Source: an uncultured bacterium
Lineage (GTDB): Bacteria; Planctomycetota; Phycisphaerae; Phycisphaerales; SM1A02
Direction of reading: 5' to 3'
Length of the DNA: 36,556 nt
Assembly (NCBI GenBank): GCA_903898755.1
Contig: CAIUGT010000128.1
Coordinates: 1 to 36,556 of the forward strand
Shown here: piece by piece, positions 24,199 through 32,140 of the stretch
How positions within the stretch are numbered: position 1 is the first letter of the stretch
Layout: the number at the start of each line of letters is the position of its first letter
The notes under the pieces: model-generated
What the model was told of the DNA's origin: nothing
Database searches by the model: none
The model's input: only the letters and a program-made list of their open reading frames with translations
Translations under genes and position numbers: made by a program

Positions 24199-24244
24199 AA
24201 CGCGCGGATTGAAATTATTTTCACTCCGCGCGTTTTTATTTTTT
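24199..24244 (+). terminator. Intrinsic terminator after superoxide dismutase gene
   Basis: AACGCGCGGA (24199-24208) pairs with TCCGCGCGTT (24225-24234) across a 16-nt loop, and TTTTTATTTTTT follows. It lies 18 bp after the stop. The loop is longer than average. Confidence 0.75.
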
Positions 24245-24359
24245 GCGCGCTGTGGCTGCGTTCCCCGCTTCTTGGTGAGTCAAACGTTGCACAAGACAAT
24301 TGGCTTTATACATCGCGAAATGAACGACACTTGAAGATTGTCGCACGTCAATTTTGAAA

Positions 24360-25133
24360 TCACTTCACAAGCGGCGCGCGTGGCGCAAGTCCATCCACCA
24401 TGGCTTCAAAATCTTTTCGAGCGGCTTCCACGGTGCTCTCTGGACCGACCATGCGAATGTAAATAGTTTCTTGCGGCAACTCGATGGCGGCGGCGAGTTG
24501 CTCGGAATTATTTTGCGACTCGCCCATGCCCATGCCCTTCCACGCGCCCTTGAAGTCAACGCGCGTCACGGATGCTCCAGCCACCACGCGCTGTGAACGA
24601 GTTGGTTCCGCTGGACTGCCGTCAGCATTTTGAAATTGATTTTTCCAGCGGCCAATGTTGGCGTCCACACTGCCGCCATCGCCCAACTTGAACACGCTCA
24701 CAATGAGGTCCGCGCATGGCGCAACTTTTCCCGGACCAGGGTTACACACTTGATATTGCAAAGTGCGAAACTGCATTGACGGCTTCACCCAGGTCCAGGC
24801 CGCGGGCTTGGGCAGCGTGATTGACGGCAATTCAATCAACGACGAATTTGAAGTGGCGCTACTTGTCAACGGATTCACGGAGGGGACGGCCGCGGGCATT
24901 GTTGAAGCAATCGCATTTGAGTTGGCGGATGATGTGACATTTGAGTTCGCTGATGAAATTGCATTGGTCCCCACGGCGGTTGGCGCAGAAACTGCACCCG
25001 CGTTCGACGTGGTTTGAACAGGAAACGCCGCTGGAAGCTTGGGTTTTGGCGCGTCGTCGGCGCAGGACACGAGCGCTCCAAAGAATAATCCCGCCAACAG
25101 TCCATTGCACACGATTGAAAGTTGATTGCGCAT
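24360..25133 (-). CDS. Hypothetical lipoprotein
   Basis: A 257-residue predicted lipoprotein: signal peptide with lipobox ALVSC, Cys24. Residues about 30-95 are a low-complexity Ser/Asn/Ala/Thr linker containing near-repeats (SSANSNVTSSANSNAIAS). The C-terminal domain (about 105-250) is a beta-rich fold, with TWVKPSMQFRTLQYQV, FKLGDGGSVDANIGRWKNQF and IYIRMVGPES. It ends with a helix typical of small uptake-like or stress proteins. I do not recognise the family. The start at 25133 is preceded by TAGTAT at 7 nt and gives a proper signal peptide; the frame stays open to 25535, but that part is antisense to the amidohydrolase gene. The divergent amidohydrolase starts 16 bp away. Confidence 0.78.
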   Translation of the reverse strand: MRNQLSIVCNGLLAGLFFGALVSCADDAPKPKLPAAFPVQTTSNAGAVSAPTAVGTNAISSANSNVTSSANSNAIASTMPAAVPSVNPLTSSATSNSSLIELPSITLPKPAAWTWVKPSMQFRTLQYQVCNPGPGKVAPCADLIVSVFKLGDGGSVDANIGRWKNQFQNADGSPAEPTRSQRVVAGASVTRVDFKGAWKGMGMGESQNNSEQLAAAIELPQETIYIRMVGPESTVEAARKDFEAMVDGLAPRAPLVK

Positions 25134-25136
25134 ATC

Positions 25137-25146
25137 TACGATACTA
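25137..25146. promoter_or_regulatory. Overlapping divergent -10 boxes between lipoprotein and amidohydrolase
   Basis: TACGAT (25137-25142, plus) ends 7 nt before the ATG at 25150. TAGTAT (25141-25146, minus) ends 7 nt before the ATG at 25133. The two boxes overlap by 2 bp. For the plus promoter a TTGAAA lies 16 bp upstream of the -10, inside the lipoprotein gene. Confidence 0.6.
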
Positions 25147-25149
25147 GCG

Positions 25150-26832
25150 ATGCCACGCACACGGATCACCGCGAAAACAATTTGGACAGGCGATGCAACG
25201 CGCCCATTTGCAAAGTCAATCACCATGGATGGCGGAAAGATTGTGGCCATTGATGACGCAAGCGCGGTCGACCACGAAATGGATGGCGGAGAATTTGTCT
25301 GTCCCGCGTTTATTGACTCGCATGTGCATTTGCTGCTTGGCGGCCGCGCGCTTTCACAGGCACATCTGGCTGGCGTTTCATCGCGTGAAGAATTTGAGAG
25401 CGTGATTCGCGCCAAGCATGAGTCACTGCCCAATGATGTTTGGCTTGAAGCGAGCGGTTGGGACCAGGGCAATTGGCAGGCGTCTTCACAGAACACCACC
25501 GCGACGAACGCGCGGAAAATTTCCGGGGACGGCATGCCCGATCACACTTGGCTAGCAAGTTGCGGCAACCGCCCCGCTATTGCGTGGCGCATGGATCAAC
25601 ATGTGTGCGTGGTCAATCGCGCCGCGCTGAACATCATTGCGCAGCGCCACGATCTTTCGCGCGATCCTGTTGGCGGAACAATTGCGCGCGACGCTGCAGG
25701 CAACCCAACTGGATTGCTGTTGGAACAAGCCGCATGGAAACTGGCCATTCCTTGCGTTCCAGAGCCAAATTCAGCCGCTTTGCGTCAAGCGGCGCACGCC
25801 GCCGCGCGCCACTTGCACGCGCATGGAATTGCCACCGTGGGCAGCATGGAATATTCGCGCGACCTTATTTCAACGTTGTCGCCGCTGCGCCATGAATTGA
25901 ACGTGCGTATTCGCGCAACCATTCTTGACCGCGAGTGGCCCGTGGATTGGAGTCTGGGTCAATGCGTCGCCGCCGACGACGCACTGCGCATTATTGGTTT
26001 TAAAAGTTTCATCGATGGCACGCTTGGTTCGCGCACTGCGCGCATGCTTGAACCATATTGCGACGCGCCCGACAACTGCGGCATGTTTGTTGAACTAGCA
26101 GAGTCAGGAAAACTTTCCGACTGGTTACGCGAAGGACTTTCGCGTGGCTGGAGCATGTCCATGCACGCCATTGGAGACGCGGCCTTGCGCGCCGCGCTTG
26201 ATGCCGCCGACGCCGCGGAATCATTGAGCGCTACGAATGTCCGTGCGAATGAAATGTATGTCGATGCACCATCGCACAACGAGGAAAAAATATCCGCCCC
26301 CAACTCCACCCGCAGCAACCCAGCGCGCGAATCACTGCGCATTGAACACGGCCAAACCGCGCACGCCAGCGACGTTGCGCGCTGCAAGGAACGTTGGTTG
26401 AGCATGCAACCCCTGCACAAATATTTTGACGCTGGCCCCGCCCTTCCCCGACTAGGAGCCGCGCGCATGGATCGCTTCTTTTCTTTCAAACAATTCCACG
26501 AAGCCGGCGCGCGACTTGCCTTTGGCAGCGACTGGCCCATTGTGGAACCAGACTGTTTGCAAGCCATGCAAACCGCCATTACTGGCGCAACTTCCGGCGG
26601 CGCCATCACTCGACCTGACGCCTCAATTACAGGGGAAATTGCCTTGAAAGCATTCACCTGCAACGCCGCGCAATGCCTGCGCGCCAGCGACACATGCGGC
26701 ACCCTGAAAGTTGGACACGCCGCCGATGTTGTGTCGCTTGACCGCAATCCACTCACTATGGATTGGTCCAAGCACAAGCCAAACATCCGCTTCACTTGCG
26801 TTGCCGGACTCAACACATCTGCCGCGCGTTGA
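25150..26832 (+). CDS. Amidohydrolase-superfamily metal-dependent hydrolase (YtcJ-like)
   Basis: A 560-residue member of the YtcJ/amidohydrolase-3 branch of the amidohydrolase superfamily. A small beta-sandwich N-terminal domain is followed by the TIM barrel with the metal motif FIDSHVHLLLGG (HxH). Further elements are SGWDQGNW, KSFIDGTLGSRTARML (carrying the subgroup Lys and Ser/Arg positions), MSMHAIGDAALRAALD (His ligand), IEHGQTAHASDV, and AFGSDWPI (catalytic Asp). Members act on amides, formamides or other C-N bonds; the substrate here cannot be read. No signal peptide, so cytoplasmic. A non-conserved insertion rich in Asn/Ser lies at about residues 360-400. The ATG at 25150 is preferred over a TTG at 25126, which overlaps the divergent gene. 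Confidence 0.87.
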   Translation: MPRTRITAKTIWTGDATRPFAKSITMDGGKIVAIDDASAVDHEMDGGEFVCPAFIDSHVHLLLGGRALSQAHLAGVSSREEFESVIRAKHESLPNDVWLEASGWDQGNWQASSQNTTATNARKISGDGMPDHTWLASCGNRPAIAWRMDQHVCVVNRAALNIIAQRHDLSRDPVGGTIARDAAGNPTGLLLEQAAWKLAIPCVPEPNSAALRQAAHAAARHLHAHGIATVGSMEYSRDLISTLSPLRHELNVRIRATILDREWPVDWSLGQCVAADDALRIIGFKSFIDGTLGSRTARMLEPYCDAPDNCGMFVELAESGKLSDWLREGLSRGWSMSMHAIGDAALRAALDAADAAESLSATNVRANEMYVDAPSHNEEKISAPNSTRSNPARESLRIEHGQTAHASDVARCKERWLSMQPLHKYFDAGPALPRLGAARMDRFFSFKQFHEAGARLAFGSDWPIVEPDCLQAMQTAITGATSGGAITRPDASITGEIALKAFTCNAAQCLRASDTCGTLKVGHAADVVSLDRNPLTMDWSKHKPNIRFTCVAGLNTSAAR

Positions 26833-26970
26833 CTTGCCGTTGCGACTTACGCGGGCAACGCTGTTTCAACACAAAGCGTAAACAAACGCAATGTTGCACT
26901 GACCAAATCGCGTTGGCGATAGCGCGCCAAAATTAAATTCAACGCGCCAACAAAAATGCGAAACATCTTC

Positions 26971-26976
26971 TACTCT
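26971..26976 (+). promoter_or_regulatory. Putative -10 box (TACTCT), leaderless M50 protease gene
   Basis: TACTCT ends 6 nt before the in-frame ATG at 26983. It lies downstream of the alternative ATG at 26956 and therefore favours the shorter protein. Confidence 0.55.
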
Positions 26977-26982
26977 TGCACA

Positions 26983-27648
26983 ATGCAAAGTGGTTGGTGG
27001 GTCCATGATCTTTACGAAAGCAGCCCCGTGCTTCTGGCCAGCTGGGTGTTCTGGGTTTTGCTCAGCATTATGTTGCATGAACTTGCCCACGGCTGGGCCG
27101 CCATTTGGCAAGGCGACAACACGCCGCGCTATTTGGACCGCATGAATCTGAATCCACTGACGCACATGGGTGGGACCTCATTGATCTTTTTCGCGCTCAC
27201 CGGTTGTGCGTGGGGCATGATGCCGGTTGATCCAACCCGCTTTCGATGGGGCCGCCGCGGCGAGGCGGCCGTTGCGTTCGCCGGACCGCTGATGAACATT
27301 GTGCTTGCGTTGATCTCGTTGACCGCGCTTGGAATTTGGCTGGCGCGTGGACCCGTGAACAAACCCATCTACGAAAATCTGCAAATCTTTTTATACGCGG
27401 GCGGCTGGCTGAATTTTTTCCTGGCCGCATTCAATTTATTGCCTGCGCCACCACTGGACGGCTCGCGCATTCTCGCCGGCCTTTCACGTCCCGCCCGCGA
27501 AATTATCGAAAGCCCGCCTGTGATGCAATTTGGCTGGATAGCCATCTTCGCGCTTAGCATGCTGGGCTTCTTCGCGCCCATCGAACGCTTCTGCCGCTTG
27601 ATTTCCATTGAGTACGCCCAGCGCATCGCCACTATTTTTGGGGGCTAA
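26983..27648 (+). CDS. M50/site-2-protease-like membrane metalloprotease
   Basis: A polytopic zinc protease of the rhomboid-like S2P group, 221 residues. The first helix carries the zinc motif MLHELAHGWAA (HExxH). A later helix has NLLPAPPLDGSRILAG, with the Asp ligand of the NPxDG-type motif as LDG. Five or so hydrophobic segments span the length. There is no PDZ domain, which resembles the minimal S2P family (FtsH-associated or SpoIVFB-like). Possible substrates are membrane-bound regulators; none is encoded next to it. The start at 26983 (MQSGWW) is chosen because of the TACTCT box at 6 nt; the in-frame ATG at 26956 would add nine residues. rpsP follows after 210 bp with its own promoter. 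Confidence 0.86.
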   Translation: MQSGWWVHDLYESSPVLLASWVFWVLLSIMLHELAHGWAAIWQGDNTPRYLDRMNLNPLTHMGGTSLIFFALTGCAWGMMPVDPTRFRWGRRGEAAVAFAGPLMNIVLALISLTALGIWLARGPVNKPIYENLQIFLYAGGWLNFFLAAFNLLPAPPLDGSRILAGLSRPAREIIESPPVMQFGWIAIFALSMLGFFAPIERFCRLISIEYAQRIATIFGG

Positions 27649-27701
27649 CGGCTGACTTTTCAACATTTTGCGCCCCTCCGCCAAGAAATTTCATCAAGCC
27701 G

Positions 27702-27730
27702 TTGGCGTGAAATGAAACTTTGGTTACACT
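27702..27730 (+). promoter_or_regulatory. Promoter TTGGCG-17-TACACT of the rpsP operon
   Basis: TTGGCG (27702-27707) and TACACT (27725-27730) are separated by 17 bp, upstream of rpsP and downstream of the M50 gene. It predicts a leader of about 120 nt. Confidence 0.65.
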
Positions 27731-27807
27731 CGTCGATTCGCACCTGCCCACCGTTATGGCGGCACGGCGAGCTGAAAAGCCCGCCCCACCGACATACGGA
27801 ACTGACA

Positions 27808-27826
27808 AGTTGATCGCTGATCAACT
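27808..27826 (+). promoter_or_regulatory. Hairpin in the rpsP leader
   Basis: AGTTGATC, loop GCT, GATCAACT is a perfect 8-bp stem, 32 nt before the rpsP start and just upstream of the purine-rich GAGGAGG (27833-27839). It could control access to the ribosome site, for example by autoregulation. Confidence 0.45.
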
Positions 27827-27858
27827 GGTTCCGAGGAGGCGGCTGATGGAGAACTCAC

Positions 27859-28215
27859 GTGGTCGTATTACGTTTCAAGCGTTTCGGAAGAATTCATCGT
27901 CCAACATATCGATTGTGCGCCGCTGACAAGCGCTGCCCTCGCAACGGAACGGTGATTGAGGAACTCGGCTGGTTCGATCCAGCCGGCCCTGAAGGCAAAC
28001 AATTTGAATTCAACATGGAGCGCGTGGCGCATTGGTTCAAGATGGGCGCGCAGCCATCTCAAACCGCAGCCAACATGATCAAGAAAGCTGGCGGAACAAT
28101 TCCGGCGGCCGCGATCAAGGCGCTCTCCGTGCGCAGCAAAGTTTCGAAACATCCAAAGCCAGCCGTGGTTGCAACACCAGCGGCTGCCGCAGAGGAGACC
28201 CCGAAGGGCGAGTAA
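27859..28215 (+). CDS. rpsP: 30S ribosomal protein S16
   Basis: Small-subunit assembly protein, 118 residues: an S16 core of about 80 with a C-terminal Ala/Pro-rich extension. The core shows VVLRFKRFGRIHRPTYRL, AADKRCPRNGTVIEELGWFDP and MERVAHWFKMGAQPS, all S16 signatures. The start is GTG, with GGAG 7 nt upstream; GAGGAGG further up may also help. It is the first gene of an rpsP-trmD-rplS operon; in many bacteria ffh and rimM are part of the same cluster and both are missing here. An overlapping out-of-frame ORF covers the start region, discussed separately. Confidence 0.95.
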   Translation: MVVLRFKRFGRIHRPTYRLCAADKRCPRNGTVIEELGWFDPAGPEGKQFEFNMERVAHWFKMGAQPSQTAANMIKKAGGTIPAAAIKALSVRSKVSKHPKPAVVATPAAAAEETPKGE

Positions 28216-28236
28216 CGCCTTTCGAGGAACACGGAG

Positions 28237-28950
28237 GTGCGCATTGACCTCCTCACCATTTTCCCGGAGATGATGGCAACGCCTTTGGCGACCAGCATTC
28301 CCGGCCGAGCGGCGAGTTGCGGCGCGATGGAATGTCATGTGCACGACATTCGCGCGTGGAGCAACTCACCCCACCGCAAGGTGGATGACCGACCCTTCGG
28401 GGGCGGGCCCGGAATGGTGTTCATGTGTGACCCCCTCGTCGACGCGGTCGAGGCGGTTGAAAAATTAGACTCACGAGCAGCGTGCCGCGTGCTGCTCACG
28501 CCGCAGGGTGAACCCCTTCGGCAATCTCGCGTGGAATGGCTTGCCAAACAGCCGCGTTTGCTGCTGATTGCGGGCCACTACGAGGGAATTGATGAGCGGG
28601 CGATTGAAGAGCTTCGTCCGCTCGAACTGAGTGTCGGCGACTTCACAGTGTCTGGCGGCGAGCTGCCCGCACTGTTGGTGGTCGACGCGGTGTCCAGACT
28701 TCTTCCAGGAGTTCTTGGGCATGAATGTTCGGCCGCGCAAGACTCCTTCAGTCTTCGCGACGAACACGGCAATCCTCTTTTGGATTGCCCTCACTTCACC
28801 CGACCGCGCTCGTGGCGCGGCAGGGATGTTCCCGAGATCTTGCTCTCGGGCGACCACGCGGCAATCGCGGCGTGGCGGTTGGAACAATCGGTCAGTCGCA
28901 CGCGTGTGCGTCGGCCAGATTTATTTGGAAGCGCCACCCCTGAGTCGTAA
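28237..28950 (+). CDS. trmD: tRNA (guanine-N1-)-methyltransferase TrmD
   Basis: SPOUT methyltransferase that makes m1G37 in tRNAs reading CNN codons, preventing +1 frameshifts. It has 237 residues, the usual size. Visible are RIDLLTIFPEMM at the start, KVDDRPFGGGPGMVF, and the SAM-binding trefoil knot LLIAGHYEGIDERAIEE, with LSVGDFTVSGGELPALLVVD and the catalytic-Asp region. The C-terminal domain includes LDCPHFTRPRSWRGRDVPEILLSGDH, in parts. The start is GTG, 21 nt after the rpsP stop, with AGGA about 12 nt upstream and GGAG immediately before it. Confidence 0.96.
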   Translation: MRIDLLTIFPEMMATPLATSIPGRAASCGAMECHVHDIRAWSNSPHRKVDDRPFGGGPGMVFMCDPLVDAVEAVEKLDSRAACRVLLTPQGEPLRQSRVEWLAKQPRLLLIAGHYEGIDERAIEELRPLELSVGDFTVSGGELPALLVVDAVSRLLPGVLGHECSAAQDSFSLRDEHGNPLLDCPHFTRPRSWRGRDVPEILLSGDHAAIAAWRLEQSVSRTRVRRPDLFGSATPES

Positions 28951-29042
28951 GAACTCAAGTGGAAAGTGTTGAACGGCGGATTTGCGAAAGCAAAAGCTGA
29001 ACAACCAAACGGATCCGTCCTGGATCCAGATTGAGACTGGTC

Positions 29043-29465
29043 ATGAATCGTCAATTGTTAATCGAACAACTTCTCTCTCCGCAACTGAAGGCCGGCAAAG
29101 ATTTGCCAACATGCAGCGTCGGTGACACCATCGATGTGCATTACAAGATCGTCGAAGGCGACAAGGAGCGCGTGCAGGTTTTCCAAGGCGTGTTGATCGC
29201 CGAGAAGGGTCGTGGCGTGAACCACACCATTACCGTGCGCCGCATTGTTGCCAACGAAGGCGTGGAAAGAATTTTCCCGCTGCATTCGCCGCGCATCGCA
29301 AAGATTGATGTGATCCGTCGTGGCGATGCCCGACGCGCCAAGCTGTACTTCTTGCGTGAACGCACCGGCAAGAGCCGTCGTTTGCGTGATCAACGCCGCG
29401 GTCTCAAGGGCTTGGAAGCCGCCTTGCAAGCCACGGACACGACACCGCAACCAGCGGCGGAGTAA
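29043..29465 (+). CDS. rplS: 50S ribosomal protein L19
   Basis: Large-subunit protein at the subunit interface, 140 residues (the family has 115-120). Core motifs: DLPTCSVGDTIDVHYKIVEG, VQVFQGVLIAEKGRG, TVRRIVANEGVERIFPLHSP, RRAKLYFLRERTGKS. There is a C-terminal tail of about 25 residues ending in Thr/Pro/Ala. The ATG at 29043 fits the family start; a TTG four codons upstream is possible. It is the last gene of the rpsP operon, 92 bp after trmD, and followed by a strong terminator. Confidence 0.95.
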   Translation: MNRQLLIEQLLSPQLKAGKDLPTCSVGDTIDVHYKIVEGDKERVQVFQGVLIAEKGRGVNHTITVRRIVANEGVERIFPLHSPRIAKIDVIRRGDARRAKLYFLRERTGKSRRLRDQRRGLKGLEAALQATDTTPQPAAE

Positions 29466-29488
29466 GCCTTTTTCATTGATTTTGAACA

Positions 29489-29525
29489 ATCGCCCCAAGC
29501 AACCCTTGGGGCGATTTTTATTTTT
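29489..29525 (+). terminator. Intrinsic terminator of the rpsP-trmD-rplS operon
   Basis: ATCGCCCCAAG, loop CAACC, CTTGGGGCGAT forms a perfect 11-bp stem, followed by TTTTTATTTTT. It lies 23 bp after the rplS stop. Confidence 0.95.
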
Positions 29526-29628
29526 AATTCAAAGGTTGCGCGCTGCGAAACATGCGCGCGGCGATCACACCACCTCAACTAGAAGCACGCTCAAAAGAAA
29601 TTGAAGGATCATGATGTGACATGCTCCA

Positions 29629-31062
29629 TTACGACGGTGGAAGTTCTCGAATGTAGATATTGGCGAACTCAATCGGCGCGCCGTGATGTTGCAGAGCGAT
29701 CGGACCGTCCGCGGGCACGCCGGGAAGACGAGCGTTGTCCAGCACTGTTTTTCCGTTGAGCACCACGGTCAAACGATCGCCTTGCATTTTAATTTTCATG
29801 CGGTTCCATTTGCCTGGCGGAGCGTCCGCATTTTCAGACGGCGTCACACCCGCGCGCACTTGGGCAGTTTGCGAAGGATCGGTTCGATATCCATACACCT
29901 CACCGCTTCCAACCGGCCACGACCAAATATTCACTTGGCTTTTGTCATTGCCGCGTAGAAAAATTCCGCTGTCACCAAACTCGTCAATCTCCACCGTCTC
30001 TGGTTTTCCATCGGCGCCCACGGGAGTGGTTCCATCTTTGCGCACCACGGGCACCTTGGCTTTGTGCGAAGTGCCACTCCAACGCCAATCCGCGATCAAT
30101 TCAAAATTGGCGTAACTTTTCAGGCTCCACAACGTTTCGCCGCGGCCGTCATAGGTCAACTTCCAATCATCCACCTTCCAGTGACCGGCAAGGTCCGCCT
30201 GCTCGCGCCAACCTTGAAGCGAACCCGTAAAAATGCTTCTAAAACCCTGGTCTTCCATGCATTTTGCGTCCGGCGCAAGCGGCTCGCCCGCGGGCAATTC
30301 TTGAATGCGGATATTGCGAAAGTGAACGGGCGACCCTTCGCTCTCCAGACAAATAAATCCTTCGCGCGGATTCACATCAAAGGCGCCGCTGACTTCTTTT
30401 CCATTAATGGCCAACTTGATGGTGCCGTCAATCGCCGTCACGCGATAGTGATTCCATTCGCCCGCGCCCTTGGTGCGATTCTCACTTGGCAAACAACGCG
30501 CCCACCCCGCGGGGTGCGGTCGATCCGGCTTCATGGTTGCGCCGTGGATGGAAAAAATATCGCCCTGACTTGTGTACATCAACTTGCCGTCTTCGTGGTA
30601 TTCGTCGCCCAACATAATTTGCACTTCAACACTGCGCGTAAATGGCTGACCCTTGGCCGTGATGGGGTCGCTCCAAATAAACAAGCCCGCGTTGCCGGTT
30701 GGACTTTCATGCATCCACTCAAGTTCCAAAACAAAATTGCGATAGGACTTTTCAGTTCGCAACACGCCGGTGGGAACGCCGGTGCAAAAGATTTCGCCGT
30801 TCTTGGCGCTCCATGTGGTTGGACTTGTGTTGACATTCACCCAACCCGATAAATCTTTTCCATTAAAGAGCGGCGTGAAACTATCGGCGGTCATCACCTT
30901 GACCGTCTTGGCTTGATCTGCCTGAGCGGCCAGCGTCACAGCGGAGAACATCTGCGCCGCATCAGCAGAAATGGCGCAAGTGCGAGCACTCGCCGGCGCG
31001 ACATGTCCAAATGCAACAAGCGAAGCAACAAGTCCAAACGCGGCAAAATGGTGTGTTTGCAT
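29629..31062 (-). CDS. Secreted protein with two DUF1080 (3-keto-disaccharide hydrolase-like) domains
   Basis: A 477-residue exported protein: signal peptide at about 1-27 (hydrophobic core, ends ASA-RT), then two concanavalin-like beta-jelly-roll domains of the DUF1080 family. Domain 1 (about 60-260) shows FTPLFNGKDLSGWVNV, FVLELEWMHESPTGNAGLF, GEWNHYRVTAIDG and INGKEV. Domain 2 (about 280-475) shows FRSIFTGSLQGWREQ, FELIADWRWSGTS, SGIFLRGND, GKWNRMKIKMQGD and VVLNGKTVLDNARLPG. The repeat layout suggests internal duplication. DUF1080 proteins are abundant in planctomycetes and some act on 3-keto glycosides. No dehydrogenase partner is nearby, so the role here is open. TAGATT stands 6 nt before the ATG. 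Confidence 0.9.
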   Translation of the reverse strand: MQTHHFAAFGLVASLVAFGHVAPASARTCAISADAAQMFSAVTLAAQADQAKTVKVMTADSFTPLFNGKDLSGWVNVNTSPTTWSAKNGEIFCTGVPTGVLRTEKSYRNFVLELEWMHESPTGNAGLFIWSDPITAKGQPFTRSVEVQIMLGDEYHEDGKLMYTSQGDIFSIHGATMKPDRPHPAGWARCLPSENRTKGAGEWNHYRVTAIDGTIKLAINGKEVSGAFDVNPREGFICLESEGSPVHFRNIRIQELPAGEPLAPDAKCMEDQGFRSIFTGSLQGWREQADLAGHWKVDDWKLTYDGRGETLWSLKSYANFELIADWRWSGTSHKAKVPVVRKDGTTPVGADGKPETVEIDEFGDSGIFLRGNDKSQVNIWSWPVGSGEVYGYRTDPSQTAQVRAGVTPSENADAPPGKWNRMKIKMQGDRLTVVLNGKTVLDNARLPGVPADGPIALQHHGAPIEFANIYIRELPPS

Positions 31063-31068
31063 GTGTGC

Positions 31069-31074
31069 AATCTA
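31069..31074 (-). promoter_or_regulatory. Putative -10 box (TAGATT), leaderless DUF1080 gene
   Basis: TAGATT on the minus strand ends 6 nt before the ATG at 31062. Confidence 0.5.
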
Positions 31075-31201
31075 ACTTGCCACGCGTTCTGTGTGCGGGC
31101 GCAAGCCGCGAAGGCATGGCCATTTCAAATACATGATTGAGGCGCTTGGAATGAGATTGAAATAGCGTGAAATGAAATCATGCGCGCCAGCGCGCAGTGC
31201 T

Positions 31202-31207
31202 TACTAT
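31202..31207 (+). promoter_or_regulatory. Putative -10 box (TACTAT) deciding a GTG start
   Basis: TACTAT ends 6 nt before the in-frame GTG at 31214. The upstream ATG at 31172 would lie before the promoter, so the GTG is preferred. Confidence 0.55.
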
Positions 31208-31213
31208 GTCGGC

Positions 31214-31924
31214 GTGAATATCCATGTCCTCCATGATTGCCGCGTGCTTGCCAATTTGACTGGGCAAACGCAATTGCCCTGCGACGGAATTGTCTCCCGC
31301 CTTGGTCAAGCCAATGACATCGCTGCGGCATGGATTGATGGCAACCCACTGAGCGAGAACTTTGTCGCAGATGTTGATCAAGTTTCATCGCGCCTTCTGA
31401 TGTACAGCGGCACGCTTTCAAGCAGCCTGTTTGGCGAGGACCCGCGCACTTGGCTCAAGCCTGGCCGCGTCGCGCTGGACGCGTTCGCCGATCGCGTTCT
31501 TCCCACGCTGCAAAATGCAAATCGCACAATTTGTTTTCGCCTGCACGCGCGCCATGTCCTAAGCGATCCGCAAGGGGCGCTTCGATTTATGTTGGATCAT
31601 GCGCAACAGCCATTTGAAATTGCGCTCGGTCCCGCCGACATGATCACGCCCGACATGGTTGGAACCATTGACGATCACTTGCGCCGAATGTTTGAATCGT
31701 TGGCGCCGCGCGCCGCAATGGTTTTTTTAAACGACATACGCCTAAACGCCGCCGGCCAAGCGCGCAGCGTGGCGCTGGGTGATGGAATATTGCCTCAAGA
31801 ACTTGTCCTGTCATTAATTCGTGAGCATGTGCCGGCAAACACCCCTGTTGTTTTGCCGCCGCACAAGTTGGAACAGCAGCTGAAATGGCTGCGATTTGAG
31901 CACAACCAAGCCGTTTCCAAGTAA
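31214..31924 (+). CDS. Hypothetical protein, possible TIM-barrel-like fold
   Basis: A 236-residue protein that I cannot assign to a named family. It has no signal peptide and no clear membrane segment. The sequence alternates strands and helices, e.g. ICFRLHARHVL, ALRFMLDHAQQPFEIALGP, LRRMFESLAPRAAMVFLND, and ends with a helix ahead of LRFEHNQAVSK. The spacing and the FEIALGPADM and VFLND segments faintly recall sugar-phosphate isomerase/epimerase TIM barrels, but a metal-ligand set is not evident. I hold that as weak inference. The start is GTG with TACTAT 6 nt upstream; a longer start at 31172 adds 14 residues. It is divergent from the DUF1080 gene, a neighbour that could fit a sugar-related role. 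Confidence 0.7.
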   Translation: MNIHVLHDCRVLANLTGQTQLPCDGIVSRLGQANDIAAAWIDGNPLSENFVADVDQVSSRLLMYSGTLSSSLFGEDPRTWLKPGRVALDAFADRVLPTLQNANRTICFRLHARHVLSDPQGALRFMLDHAQQPFEIALGPADMITPDMVGTIDDHLRRMFESLAPRAAMVFLNDIRLNAAGQARSVALGDGILPQELVLSLIREHVPANTPVVLPPHKLEQQLKWLRFEHNQAVSK

Positions 31925-32064
31925 GGCCCGAAGGCTGCTCAATGGTGTCATCCACCACTGATTCATTCACGGTTTCCACTTGCACAACCCGTCACATAAA
32001 CGCTTGGCTTAGGGCTTCCAAACCAAAAATTTGCGCGCGCCACACAAATTCCAAAGACATTTCA

Positions 32065-32093
32065 TTGGACTCCCGCCATTTGAGAGTTACTAT
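32065..32093 (+). promoter_or_regulatory. Promoter TTGGAC-17-TACTAT of the HNH gene
   Basis: TTGGAC (32065-32070) and TACTAT (32088-32093) are separated by 17 bp. GGAGG (32127-32131) lies 9 nt before the ATG at 32141, so this gene has a leader of about 40 nt with a ribosome site. Confidence 0.65.
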
Positions 32094-32140
32094 ATAAATG
32101 CAATGCCCACAAGGATACGGGTGTTCGGAGGTACGTCAGG

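Noticed and set aside
27756-27926. Overlapping ORF at the rpsP start as a real gene
   Set aside because: It has no ribosome site or -10 box and no known family, and half of it overlaps S16 in another frame. Kept only as a possible leader ORF in the findings.
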